A stretch of DNA of 7,562 nucleotides, taken from positions 1-7,562 of the forward strand of contig JAUWHM010000011.1 of NCBI GenBank assembly GCA_030605915.1. Direction: 5' to 3'. The first letter of the stretch is position 1; each line of letters begins with the position of its first letter. The DNA comes from Nitrospirota bacterium (GTDB taxonomy: Bacteria; NPL-UPA2; JAGMAN01). The notes beneath the pieces are model-generated. The model was not told the DNA's origin. It ran no database searches and saw only the letters and a program-made list of their open reading frames with translations. Below are positions 1-5,654 of this stretch, one piece after another. Position numbers and translations under genes: made by a program.

Positions 1-387
1 AAGAAGATAAAGGAAGTAACTAAGAGGGAAGTGCCCTTAGGTATCCTGGACATTACCCTTTACCGGGATGACCTCTCCACTATCGGGCCTCAGCCAGTAG
101 TTCGAAAGACGAAGCTTCCCTTTGAGGTGAGCGGGAAGAAAGTCATCCTGGTTGACGATGTTCTCTACACCGGTCGCACCGTGCGGGCTGCCTTAGATGA
201 GCTGATAGACTTCGGCCGTCCTCAGGTCATCCAGCTCTGTGTCCTCATTGACCGGGGTCATCGGGAACTACCTATTCGGGCAGACTATGTTGGGAAGAGT
301 ATCCCTACTTCTCAGGACGAGATGGTAGAGGTTAGATTGAAAGAGGTAGATGGACGGGAGGAGGTAGTTATTGTAGGAAGGGGATAA
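1..387 (+). CDS. pyrR: PyrR bifunctional regulator / uracil phosphoribosyltransferase, 5'-truncated by window edge
   Basis: The reading frame is open from base 1 and ends at TAA 385-387, giving the last 128 residues. The PyrR family is about 180 residues, so roughly the first 50 lie upstream; the GTG at 31 is an internal valine, not a start. The family signature LDITLYRDDL is present, followed by the PRPP-binding loop VILVDDVLYTGRTVRAAL and the C-terminal segment with IDRGHRELPIRADYVGK and the end motif EVVIVG. In the family, PyrR binds UMP/UTP and the nascent pyr leader RNA to attenuate transcription, and has weak uracil phosphoribosyltransferase activity (uracil + PRPP to UMP). It is the first visible gene of the operon and ends 4 bp before pyrB. 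The leader RNA it would bind must lie upstream; I see no PyrR-binding hairpin in the intergenic gaps shown here. Confidence 0.95.
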   Translation, partial: KKIKEVTKREVPLGILDITLYRDDLSTIGPQPVVRKTKLPFEVSGKKVILVDDVLYTGRTVRAALDELIDFGRPQVIQLCVLIDRGHRELPIRADYVGKSIPTSQDEMVEVRLKEVDGREEVVIVGRG

Positions 388-391
388 CGTT

Positions 392-1327
392 ATGCAGTGG
401 AATAGAAAAGACCTTTTGGGGCTGGAGGAGTTAACTCCTCGGGAGATTAACTTTATTTTAGATACGGCTGAATCCTTTAAGGAGATCAGCCTTCGTCCCA
501 TTAAGAAAGTGCCTGCTTTAAGGGGGAAGACCATTGTTAATCTATTCTTCGAGCCGAGCACTAGAACCCGAACCTCTTTTGAGTTAGCCGCTAAGAGGCT
601 CTCTGCCGATACGGTAAATATATCTGCTTCCACTTCCAGCGTAGTTAAGGGGGAAACTCTCAAGGACACCGCCCGTAATATTGAAGCAATGAAGGTGGAC
701 ATCATCATTATGCGCCACTCCATGCCTGGGGCACCCCATCTCTTGGCTAAGGAAGTTACTCCCTCCATTATCAATGCTGGCGATGGGGCTCATGAGCATC
801 CTACTCAGGGACTTTTAGATATTTTCACTATGAGGGAGAAAAAAAGTAGAATCAAGGGACTTAAGGTGACCATCGTTGGCGATATTGCTCACAGCCGGGT
901 AGCCCGCTCTAATATCTGGGGCTTGTGTAAATTAGGAGCGGAAGTTTCCGTGGCCGGTCCAGCTACCCTTATTCCTCCTGAGGTGGAGAGGATGGGGGTT
1001 AAGGTTTACTATGAGGTGGAGCCGGCAATTAGGGAAGCAGAGGTCATTAATGTGTTAAGGATTCAAATGGAACGGCAGCACCGCAGTCTCTTCCCATCTA
1101 CTCGGGAATATAGCCAGCTCTTTGGAATAAATCGGGAGAGACTTAAAGTAGCTCGCCCTGATATTCTCATTATGCATCCTGGACCGATAAACCGCGGAGT
1201 AGAGTTAGACCCGGATGTAGCCGATGGTCCTTATTCTGTAATTTTAGACCAGGTAACCAATGGGTTGGCCATTAGAATGGCTGTCCTCTATCTATTGGCG
1301 GGAGGAAAAGGTGAAGCTCTTAATTAA
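392..1327 (+). CDS. pyrB: Aspartate carbamoyltransferase catalytic subunit
   Basis: Cytoplasmic enzyme joining carbamoyl phosphate and L-aspartate to give N-carbamoyl-L-aspartate, the committed step of pyrimidine synthesis. The 311-residue length is normal for the catalytic chain. The carbamoyl-phosphate loop STRTRTSFE is at about residues 56-64. The adjacent-subunit loop around S82/S83 and K86 follows, then RHS at 108-110, HPTQGLLD at 136-143, and GDIAHSRVARSN at 163-174. The aspartate-binding region has R223-x-Q225 and HPGPINRG at 262-269. The ATG at 392 is preceded by a purine-rich AGGAAGGGG (375-383) inside the pyrR end, which supports this start. No pyrI regulatory subunit is visible, so a PyrB trimer without PyrI, as in Bacillus, is inferred. 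Its last 17 bp overlap pyrC, suggesting translational coupling. Confidence 0.98.
   Translation: MQWNRKDLLGLEELTPREINFILDTAESFKEISLRPIKKVPALRGKTIVNLFFEPSTRTRTSFELAAKRLSADTVNISASTSSVVKGETLKDTARNIEAMKVDIIIMRHSMPGAPHLLAKEVTPSIINAGDGAHEHPTQGLLDIFTMREKKSRIKGLKVTIVGDIAHSRVARSNIWGLCKLGAEVSVAGPATLIPPEVERMGVKVYYEVEPAIREAEVINVLRIQMERQHRSLFPSTREYSQLFGINRERLKVARPDILIMHPGPINRGVELDPDVADGPYSVILDQVTNGLAIRMAVLYLLAGGKGEALN
1301..1305 (+). promoter_or_regulatory. Ribosome binding site deciding the GTG start of pyrC
   Basis: GGAGG lies five bases before GTG 1311, inside the pyrB coding end. An in-frame ATG at 1260 would add 17 residues unrelated to the dihydroorotase family (MGWPLEWLSS...), and nothing like this Shine-Dalgarno precedes it. 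GTG 1311 starts directly at the family-typical VKLLIKGGRVIDP. Confidence 0.85.
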
Positions 1328-2597
1328 AGGCGGAAGGGTAATTGACCCCGCAAGTGGTCTGGATGAGGTCCGTGACCTGCTCATTGAAAATGGTAAGATT
1401 GTCGCTCTCAAGAAAAAGATTTCCAATAAAGGAGCCGAGGCCATAGAAGTTAGTGGGAAGGTAGTCTGTCCTGGCTTAGTGGATATGCATACCCATCTTC
1501 GCGAGCCGGGAAGAGAGGATGAGGAGACAATCAGGACGGGCACCCAGGCCGCGGCGGCGGGTGGATTCACTAGCGTGGCATGTATGGCCAATACCACCCC
1601 GGTCATAGATAATCAAGGCACAGTGCAGTTTATTTATTCTCAGGCTAAGAGAAAAGGCTTGGTGAATGTCTATCCCATTGGCAGCGTAACCAAGGGATTA
1701 AAAGGCGAGGAGCTTTCTGAAATTGGTGAGCTTAAGCATTCGGGCGTAGTGGCTATCTCCGATGATGGGGAACCAGTGAGAAATTCAGAGATTATGCGTC
1801 GAGCCTTAGAGTATGCCAAGATGTTTGATCTGCCTATTATCTCTCATTGCGAGGATAAGGATTTGAGCGCCGAGGGAGTGATGAATGAGGGATATACCTC
1901 CACCCTCTTGGGACTTGCCGGTATACCCAGGGAAGCAGAGGAAGTTATGGTAGCCCGGGACATCTCTTTGGCCCACCTGGCGGGAAGTCATATCCATATC
2001 GCTCATATCAGCACAGCTAAATCGGTGGAGTTAGTGAGAGAGGCTAAGGCAGGCGGTATAAAAGTAACCTGCGAGACAGCTCCCCACTATTTCAGCTTAA
2101 CCGATGAGGCGGTTCGCAGTTTTGACACCAACACCAAGATGAATCCACCCTTGAGAGCACCTCGGGATGTGGAGGCGATTAAGGAAGGCTTGAAAGATGG
2201 GACCATAGATGTAATTGCCACTGACCATGCACCCCACACGGTAGTGGAGAAAGAGGTGGAATATAATCTTGCTCCATTCGGGATAATTGGGCTGGAGACG
2301 GCCGTGCCCTTGGTGCTCAAGGTGGTTGAGGAAGGTTTCTTAACTTTGACCGAGGCTATTGGTAAGATGTCCATAAGTCCAGCTAAGATTTTAGGAATTG
2401 GGAAAGGAACCTTAGCGGTGGGAGCTGATGCTGATGTTACTATTATTGACCTTAGTAAAGAGAGGACCGTCAACCCAGCCGAGTTCCAGTCTAAGAGCAG
2501 GAACTCCCCCTTCATTGGCTGGAAACTGAAAGGTGCCGCCGTAGCTACTGTGGTGGGTGGGAGGATAGTGATGGAGGATGGCAAATTCAGTCCGTAA
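1311..2597 (+). CDS. pyrC: Dihydroorotase, class I (zinc amidohydrolase)
   Basis: Cyclises N-carbamoyl-L-aspartate to L-dihydroorotate. The protein is 428 residues from GTG 1311, a normal length for the class I enzymes of Bacillus and Aquifex. Metal ligands sit where the family has them: DMHTHLREPG with H60 and H62, the ISDDGEPVRN segment with D152, SHCED with H179, HIAHIST with H232, and ATDHAPH with D305. NPPLR near 278-282 fits the substrate-binding segment. The position that is a carboxylated lysine in some dihydroorotases is aspartate here, as in the Gram-positive subtype. The start overlaps pyrB by 17 bp. The gene ends at TAA 2597, and the next pathway gene, pyrK, is about 500 bp away because of an inserted segment. 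Confidence 0.97.
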   Translation: MKLLIKGGRVIDPASGLDEVRDLLIENGKIVALKKKISNKGAEAIEVSGKVVCPGLVDMHTHLREPGREDEETIRTGTQAAAAGGFTSVACMANTTPVIDNQGTVQFIYSQAKRKGLVNVYPIGSVTKGLKGEELSEIGELKHSGVVAISDDGEPVRNSEIMRRALEYAKMFDLPIISHCEDKDLSAEGVMNEGYTSTLLGLAGIPREAEEVMVARDISLAHLAGSHIHIAHISTAKSVELVREAKAGGIKVTCETAPHYFSLTDEAVRSFDTNTKMNPPLRAPRDVEAIKEGLKDGTIDVIATDHAPHTVVEKEVEYNLAPFGIIGLETAVPLVLKVVEEGFLTLTEAIGKMSISPAKILGIGKGTLAVGADADVTIIDLSKERTVNPAEFQSKSRNSPFIGWKLKGAAVATVVGGRIVMEDGKFSP

Positions 2598-2607
2598 TTG
2601 AGTTTCA

Positions 2608-3026
2608 GTTTAGCCTCTCTGCCAAAGATTAACTTTGCAATGAAATGCGCTAAATATGAGATGAGTACTTTGGCGGTTGAAATCGAATCGATTCTGGCGC
2701 GATCTGTCTCGGTGACCACCGATAGCCTCATGGTCGAGCTCACTGATGGACGGACAATCTCTGTTCCTCTTGCCTGGTATCCGCGCCTGCAGCACGGCAC
2801 ACCAGAGGAACGAGGCAACTATCGTCTCATCGGACGTGGGGATGGCATTCACTGGCCAGACCTCGACGAGGACATCAGCGTCGCTGGTCTCGTCGTAGGT
2901 CGTGCGTCCGGAGAAAGTCAATCATCACTTGACCGGTGGCTCAAGGCCCGGAAGTAGCCAGCCCCCAACCAGCGGCTCCAGTTGACTTGCTGGCAGACGG
3001 CGCCCGCAAGCAGGTGAGCTAATCGT
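2608..3026 (+). mobile_element. Putative single integron-type gene cassette (DUF2442 gene plus attC-like end)
   Basis: The segment between pyrC and pyrK has the make-up of an integron gene cassette: one small ORF, then, within 10 bp of its stop codon, a nested imperfect inverted repeat built like an attC site. The ORF differs from its neighbours in codon use. The right edge is inferred as the G/TT step at 3025-3026 inside the R'-like box. The left edge is uncertain; GTTTAGC at 2608-2614, just after pyrC, is the nearest GTTRRRY-like string but it is imperfect. No integrase gene is in the window. Alternatives are an ordinary horizontally acquired gene with a fortuitous hairpin, or a degenerate remnant of a larger insertion. 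The boundaries are tentative. Confidence 0.35.
2661..2957 (+). CDS. DUF2442 domain-containing small protein
   Basis: Encodes 98 residues recognisable as DUF2442. The core runs from VELTDGRTISVPLAWYPRL through GNYRLIGRGDGIHWPDLDED to ISVAGLVVGR, with a short basic tail. The function of the family is not established; DUF2442 genes are often found next to DUF4160 genes and have been suggested to be toxin-antitoxin-like, but no DUF4160 partner is visible here. ATG 2661 (MSTLAVEIES) matches the usual family N-terminus. ATG 2640 and TTG 2598 are in frame but add non-family sequence, and no start has a convincing Shine-Dalgarno. All nine arginine codons are CGN, whereas the flanking pyr genes use many AGG/AGA codons, and the gene looks more GC-rich, which suggests transfer. 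It separates pyrC from pyrK and has no evident role in pyrimidine synthesis. Confidence 0.85.
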   Translation: MSTLAVEIESILARSVSVTTDSLMVELTDGRTISVPLAWYPRLQHGTPEERGNYRLIGRGDGIHWPDLDEDISVAGLVVGRASGESQSSLDRWLKARK

Positions 3027-3029
3027 TGG
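2965..3029 (+). repeat. attC-like nested imperfect hairpin
   Basis: Three nested arms pair. CCAAC 2965-2969 pairs with GTTGG 3025-3029, GCTC 2975-2978 with GAGC 3016-3019, and CTTGC 2986-2990 with GCAAG 3006-3010. Between the outer and middle arms there are exactly five unpaired bases on each side (2970-2974 and 3020-3024). Between the middle and inner arms the sides differ, seven against five bases, leaving extrahelical bases. R-box, short unpaired spacer, L-box with bulged bases, and variable stem is the layout of integron attC sites. The outer boxes read CCCCAAC and GTTGGAA, each one base off the RYYYAAC / GTTRRRY consensus. It is not followed by a T-run, so it does not look like an intrinsic terminator. 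Confidence 0.5.
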
Positions 3030-3050
3030 AATTTAGGTAATGAAAAAATC

Positions 3051-3093
3051 TGCGAAGGCACTAAAACCGAAACTTCGCACGGTTAAGCTGTCA
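3051..3093 (+). repeat. Dispersed hairpin repeat, copy A (upstream of pyrK)
   Basis: TGCGAAG 3051-3057 and CTTCGCA 3073-3079 form a 7-bp stem around a 15-nt loop. The loop carries the core CTAAAACCGAAACT (3061-3074), shared with copies near 5610 and 6594. From 3061 to 3093 it aligns without gaps to 6594-6626, with 26 of 33 bases identical by my hand count. The stem ends 26 nt before the preferred pyrK start at 3106. If translation instead began at ATG 3040, this repeat would be coding. Confidence 0.55.
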
Positions 3094-3105
3094 GAGCTTG
3101 TTCTT

Positions 3106-3969
3106 ATGTGGCAAGGAAAGGTAAGGATTTTAGTGAATGAAGAGGTTGGCCCTAGTTGTTTCAGGATGGCTCTGGAAGCTCCTCAAGTAGCTTCGGAGGC
3201 AAGAGCTGGACAGTTCCTTCATGTCAGGGTTGCAGCAGGCTATTCTCCTCTTTTGAGGAGGCCATTCAGTGTGCACAGAATTAGTGGAAAGTTAAAAGTT
3301 GAAAGTTTAAAGTTACAAAATATTGAAATACTTTATGAGGTGGTAGGTAAAGGCACAAAGACCTTAGCGGAGAAGCAGGTGGGAGAGGAGCTGGATATTT
3401 TAGGCCCGCTGGGCAACGGATTTAATCTCCCGGGAGGCTTGGAGACGGCTATCCTAATAGCCGGAGGAATTGGAGTGGCTCCCCTCCTGGCTCTGGCTGA
3501 AGAGATAGTTCAAAGTTCAAAGCCCAAAGTTCAAAGCAGGAAGGTAGATGTGATTATCGGAGCCAAGACGAAGAAATTAGTCCTGTGCGAAGAAGGGTTC
3601 AAAGAACTGGGTTGTCAGGTAAGGGTGGCTACTGAAGATGGAAGTGTTGGTTACAGCGGGACAGCAGTAGATCTTTTCAAGGAGTCGCTTTCAACTTTCA
3701 ACTTTGGGGTACCCACAGAGTGGGTCGCTTCAACAGTTTACGCCTGTGGCCCTGAGATTATGCTCAAGAAAATAGCTGAGATGACATACGAGAGAGACAT
3801 TCCCGCTCAGCTCTCCCTGGAGGGACGGCTCGGTTGCGGGGTGGGAGCTTGCTTAGGATGCGCCATAAAAGTGAAAAATTCAAAGGGCAAAGGGGAAGGG
3901 GATTTCAGTTATAAGAGGATATGTAAGGATGGGCCGGTCTTTGAGGCTAATGAAGTAGTATGGGACTGA
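3106..3969 (+). CDS. pyrK: Dihydroorotate dehydrogenase B electron-transfer subunit (FAD, [2Fe-2S])
   Basis: Passes electrons from the FMN of PyrD through [2Fe-2S] and FAD to NAD+. The FAD-binding segment has RRPFSVHR at residues 51-58 and YEVVGKGT at 77-84. The nucleotide-binding domain has ILIAGGIGVAPLLAL at 116-130 and YACGPEIM at 212-219. The cluster cysteines are C244, C249, C252 and C273 in LGCGVGACLGCAIK ... YKRICKDGPVF. ATG 3106 (MWQGKVRILVNEEVGP) is chosen because family homology begins there. ATG 3040 would add 22 residues partly encoded by a dispersed repeat, and neither start has a strong Shine-Dalgarno. The 287 residues exceed the usual 255-262. The surplus matches four heptamer-repeat patches, and the last two cysteines are x20 apart where the family usually has about x14. 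The end overlaps pyrD by 10 bp. Confidence 0.95.
   Translation: MWQGKVRILVNEEVGPSCFRMALEAPQVASEARAGQFLHVRVAAGYSPLLRRPFSVHRISGKLKVESLKLQNIEILYEVVGKGTKTLAEKQVGEELDILGPLGNGFNLPGGLETAILIAGGIGVAPLLALAEEIVQSSKPKVQSRKVDVIIGAKTKKLVLCEEGFKELGCQVRVATEDGSVGYSGTAVDLFKESLSTFNFGVPTEWVASTVYACGPEIMLKKIAEMTYERDIPAQLSLEGRLGCGVGACLGCAIKVKNSKGKGEGDFSYKRICKDGPVFEANEVVWD
3288..3315 (+). repeat. Heptamer tandem repeat patch 1 in pyrK, (AAAGTTN)x4
   Basis: Four consecutive units AAAGTTA, AAAGTTG, AAAGTTT, AAAGTTA, with only the seventh base varying. They encode most of an extra stretch, KLKVESLKLQ, between the FAD motif RRPFSVHR and the strand IEILYEVVGKGT, where family members have only a short turn. Confidence 0.85.
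3508..3535 (+). repeat. Heptamer tandem repeat patch 2 in pyrK, (GTTCAAA)x4
   Basis: Units GTTCAAA, GTTCAAA, GCCCAAA, GTTCAAA. Read as AAAGTTC, this is the same family as patch 1. It encodes the extra segment VQSSKPKVQS between the helix after GGIGVAP and the strand VDVIIGAKT. Confidence 0.8.
3689..3709 (+). repeat. Heptamer tandem repeat patch 3 in pyrK, inverted orientation
   Basis: Units TTTCAAC, TTTCAAC, TTTGGGG; the reverse complement, GTTGAAA, makes it the same heptamer family on the other strand. It encodes the STFNFG part of an extra loop before YACGP. It sits beside a 6-bp perfect hairpin and between near-identical direct repeats GTCGCTTTCAAC (3684-3695) and GTCGCTTCAAC (3724-3734). 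Confidence 0.65.
3711..3725 (+). repeat. Short perfect hairpin inside pyrK
   Basis: ACCCAC, loop AGA, GTGGGT. It lies directly after heptamer patch 3 inside a coding loop that family members lack, so it probably arrived with or next to that insertion. A regulatory role is not indicated. Confidence 0.5.
3875..3895 (+). repeat. Degenerate heptamer patch 4 in pyrK
   Basis: Units AAAATTC, AAAGGGC, AAAGGGG keep the 7-base period and the AAA start of the other patches but diverge from AAAGTTN. They encode KNSKGKG, between the third and fourth cluster cysteines, where this protein is about six residues longer than the usual PyrK spacing. This is the weakest of the four patches. Confidence 0.4.
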
Positions 3970-4895
3970 AGGTAAATCTTTCCGTGAAGGTGGCTGGGAT
4001 AGTGATGCGCAACCCGGTCATAGTTGCCGCTGGAACTTTCGGATACGGGGAAGAATATGAATCTTTCCTCAATTTGAACCAGTTGGGGGCAATGGTCACC
4101 AAAGGGATTACCCTCCAGCCCCGCAAGGGGAATCCTCCGCCACGGATTGTGGAGACCGATTGCGGCCTGCTCAATTCCATTGGCCTGGAGAATGTCGGTC
4201 TGGAGGTTTTCATAAAGGAGAAGCTGCCCTTTCTCCAGAGATTCGCTACACCGATTATCGTTAACATCTGTGGGGAGAAAGAAGAGGAGTATGTCCAGAT
4301 ATCTGAGCGTTTGGACGAAGTGGAGGCAGTATCCGGCCTGGAGGTCAATGTCTCCTGTCCAAATGTTGAGAAGGGGGGGATGGCCTTCGGAAGGGAAGCG
4401 GGGGCTGTGCGCCGATTAGTGAGTAAGGTCAGGAAAGCTACCAAACTTCCCCTCATCGTCAAGTTGAGTCCAAATGTTACTGATATAACGGCCATCGCTC
4501 ATGCCGCCGAGGACGGTGGAGCTGATGCAGTATCTCTAATAAATACTCTTTTAGGAATGGCCATTGATATTGAGCGGCGCAAACCCGGCTTAGCTAACAT
4601 CACTGGGGGATTGTCCGGGCCAGCCATTAAGCCAGTTGCCCTCAGAATGGTCTGGGAGGTGGCCAGCGTGGTGGAGCTACCCGTTATCGGAATGGGTGGA
4701 ATTATGACCCCTGAGGACGCAGTCCAGTTTCTTCTGGCCGGGGCCACCGCGGTAGCCGTGGGGACAGCCAATTTTGTTAACCCGAGGGCCGCCTTAGAAA
4801 TTGCTCAGGGAATTGAGGAGTATTTAGTCAAAAATAAAATCCCGGATGTGAACAGGTTGAGAGAATATGGAGTGAAATGGAAAAAGCAAAATTAA
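3960..4895 (+). CDS. pyrD: Dihydroorotate dehydrogenase, class 1B catalytic subunit
   Basis: FMN enzyme oxidising L-dihydroorotate to orotate in the cytoplasm; in class 1B it works as a complex with PyrK and reduces NAD+. The 311-residue TIM barrel starts with the typical VAGIVMRNPVIVAAGTFGYG. K48 in VTKGITLQPRKGNP, the substrate-binding NSIGLENVG at 72-80, and the catalytic cysteine C133 in VNVSCPNVEKGG are present. K168 (VKLSPN), SLINT at 192-196, GGLSGPAIKP at 216-225, IGMGGI at 243-248 and GATAVAVGTAN at 261-271 form the FMN site. The catalytic cysteine and the adjacent pyrK assign class 1B over the quinone-linked class 2. The gene overlaps pyrK by 10 bp and pyrF by 19 bp, consistent with coupled translation. 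Confidence 0.97.
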   Translation: MGLKVNLSVKVAGIVMRNPVIVAAGTFGYGEEYESFLNLNQLGAMVTKGITLQPRKGNPPPRIVETDCGLLNSIGLENVGLEVFIKEKLPFLQRFATPIIVNICGEKEEEYVQISERLDEVEAVSGLEVNVSCPNVEKGGMAFGREAGAVRRLVSKVRKATKLPLIVKLSPNVTDITAIAHAAEDGGADAVSLINTLLGMAIDIERRKPGLANITGGLSGPAIKPVALRMVWEVASVVELPVIGMGGIMTPEDAVQFLLAGATAVAVGTANFVNPRAALEIAQGIEEYLVKNKIPDVNRLREYGVKWKKQN

Positions 4896-5587
4896 TTCTG
4901 GCTCTGGATGTAGATAGTCGGGACCAAGCTTTGAGGGTAGTTGATCAACTGAAGGAGTATATTACTATTTTTAAGGTGGGGATACAACTTTTCACCCAGG
5001 AGGGGCCAGAAATCATCCGTCTTGTCCAAGAGAGGGGAGCCAGGGTCTTTTTAGATGCTAAGTACCATGACATCCCTAATACAGTGGCCAATGCCGGGAG
5101 GATGGCCACCCGTCTCGGCGTCTATATGTTTAATGTGCATACCCTGGGGGGCTACGAAATGATGGCCATGACCGTGGAGTCAACCCGTAAGATGGCTGAA
5201 GGGATAGGTGTAAGAGGACCTATTATCTTAGGAGTAACCATCTTGACCAGCATCGACCAAAAGATACTGGAGAGTGAAATGGGGATTGGAAGAAATATGG
5301 AAGATGAGATAGTCCATCTATCAGGTTTGGCTAAAAGGGTCGGTCTGGATGGGGTGGTTGCTTCCCCTAAGGAGATCGGGATTATTCGAAAGGCATGTGG
5401 AGAGGACTTTATTATTTTAACCCCGGGCATAAGGCCAGACTGGGCAGGGAAAGACGACCAGCGAAGGACAATGACTCCTGGTGAGGCGGTAGAAGCAGGA
5501 GCTAACTTCCTGGTGGTAGGAAGACCAATTCTCCAAGCCGCTGAGCCAGTAGAAGCCGCCAACAGGATATTGAAGGAGATGGGATAG
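4877..5587 (+). CDS. pyrF: Orotidine 5'-phosphate decarboxylase
   Basis: Decarboxylates OMP to UMP, the last step of the de novo pathway. The 236-residue length and order of motifs are those of the shorter bacterial OMP decarboxylases. LILALDVDS has the first aspartate (D11), K33 lies in FKVGIQLF, and the catalytic D60-x-K62-xx-D65 lies in FLDAKYHDIPNTV. HTLGG at 88-92, LTPGIRP at 181-187, DDQRR at 193-197 and the phosphate-binding VVGRPI at 213-218 follow. The start at ATG 4877 has GGAG (4869-4872) four bases upstream inside pyrD and overlaps it by 19 bp. The gene that supplies OMP, pyrE, is not next to it; a 67-bp gap leads to yicC. Confidence 0.96.
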   Translation: MEKAKLILALDVDSRDQALRVVDQLKEYITIFKVGIQLFTQEGPEIIRLVQERGARVFLDAKYHDIPNTVANAGRMATRLGVYMFNVHTLGGYEMMAMTVESTRKMAEGIGVRGPIILGVTILTSIDQKILESEMGIGRNMEDEIVHLSGLAKRVGLDGVVASPKEIGIIRKACGEDFIILTPGIRPDWAGKDDQRRTMTPGEAVEAGANFLVVGRPILQAAEPVEAANRILKEMG

Positions 5588-5591
5588 TGCA

Positions 5592-5625
5592 TTAGTTAAT
5601 TTATCAGGGCTAAGGCCGGAACTAA
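5592..5625 (+). repeat. Dispersed hairpin repeat, copy B (upstream of yicC)
   Basis: TTAGTT 5592-5597 and AACTAA 5620-5625 can pair. The core CTAAGGCCGGAACT at 5610-5623 matches copies A and C at most positions. It occupies half of the 67-bp pyrF-yicC gap and ends 29 nt before the yicC start. It is the most diverged of the three copies, with no match to the downstream TTAA..TGTCA block. Confidence 0.4.
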
Positions 5626-5654
5626 GTATCATCGAAAAGTTGAAGGGATTGTTT

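Noticed and set aside
268..774. 168-codon minus-strand open frame across the pyrR-pyrB junction
   Set aside because: It lies antisense to conserved pyrR and pyrB motifs, and its translation shows no recognisable domain; it is a shadow frame.
1260..1310. ATG 1260 as the start of pyrC
   Set aside because: It adds 17 residues outside family homology and deepens the overlap with pyrB; GTG 1311 has GGAGG at the right distance.
2087..2818. 243-codon minus-strand open frame over pyrC and the DUF2442 gene
   Set aside because: The plus strand encodes the dihydroorotase metal-site motifs and the DUF2442 core through the same stretch; the antisense translation is low-complexity and resembles nothing.
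2965..3029. Intrinsic terminator after the DUF2442 gene
   Set aside because: The stem is interrupted by unpaired spacers and no T-run follows; the downstream genes are pathway members that need read-through.
3288..3535. CRISPR array in pyrK
   Set aside because: The units are 7 bp direct tandem repeats without spacers and are translated as part of PyrK.
3947..4495. 182-codon minus-strand open frame inside pyrD
   Set aside because: Fully antisense to the class 1B PyrD active-site region; no start signal or known domain.
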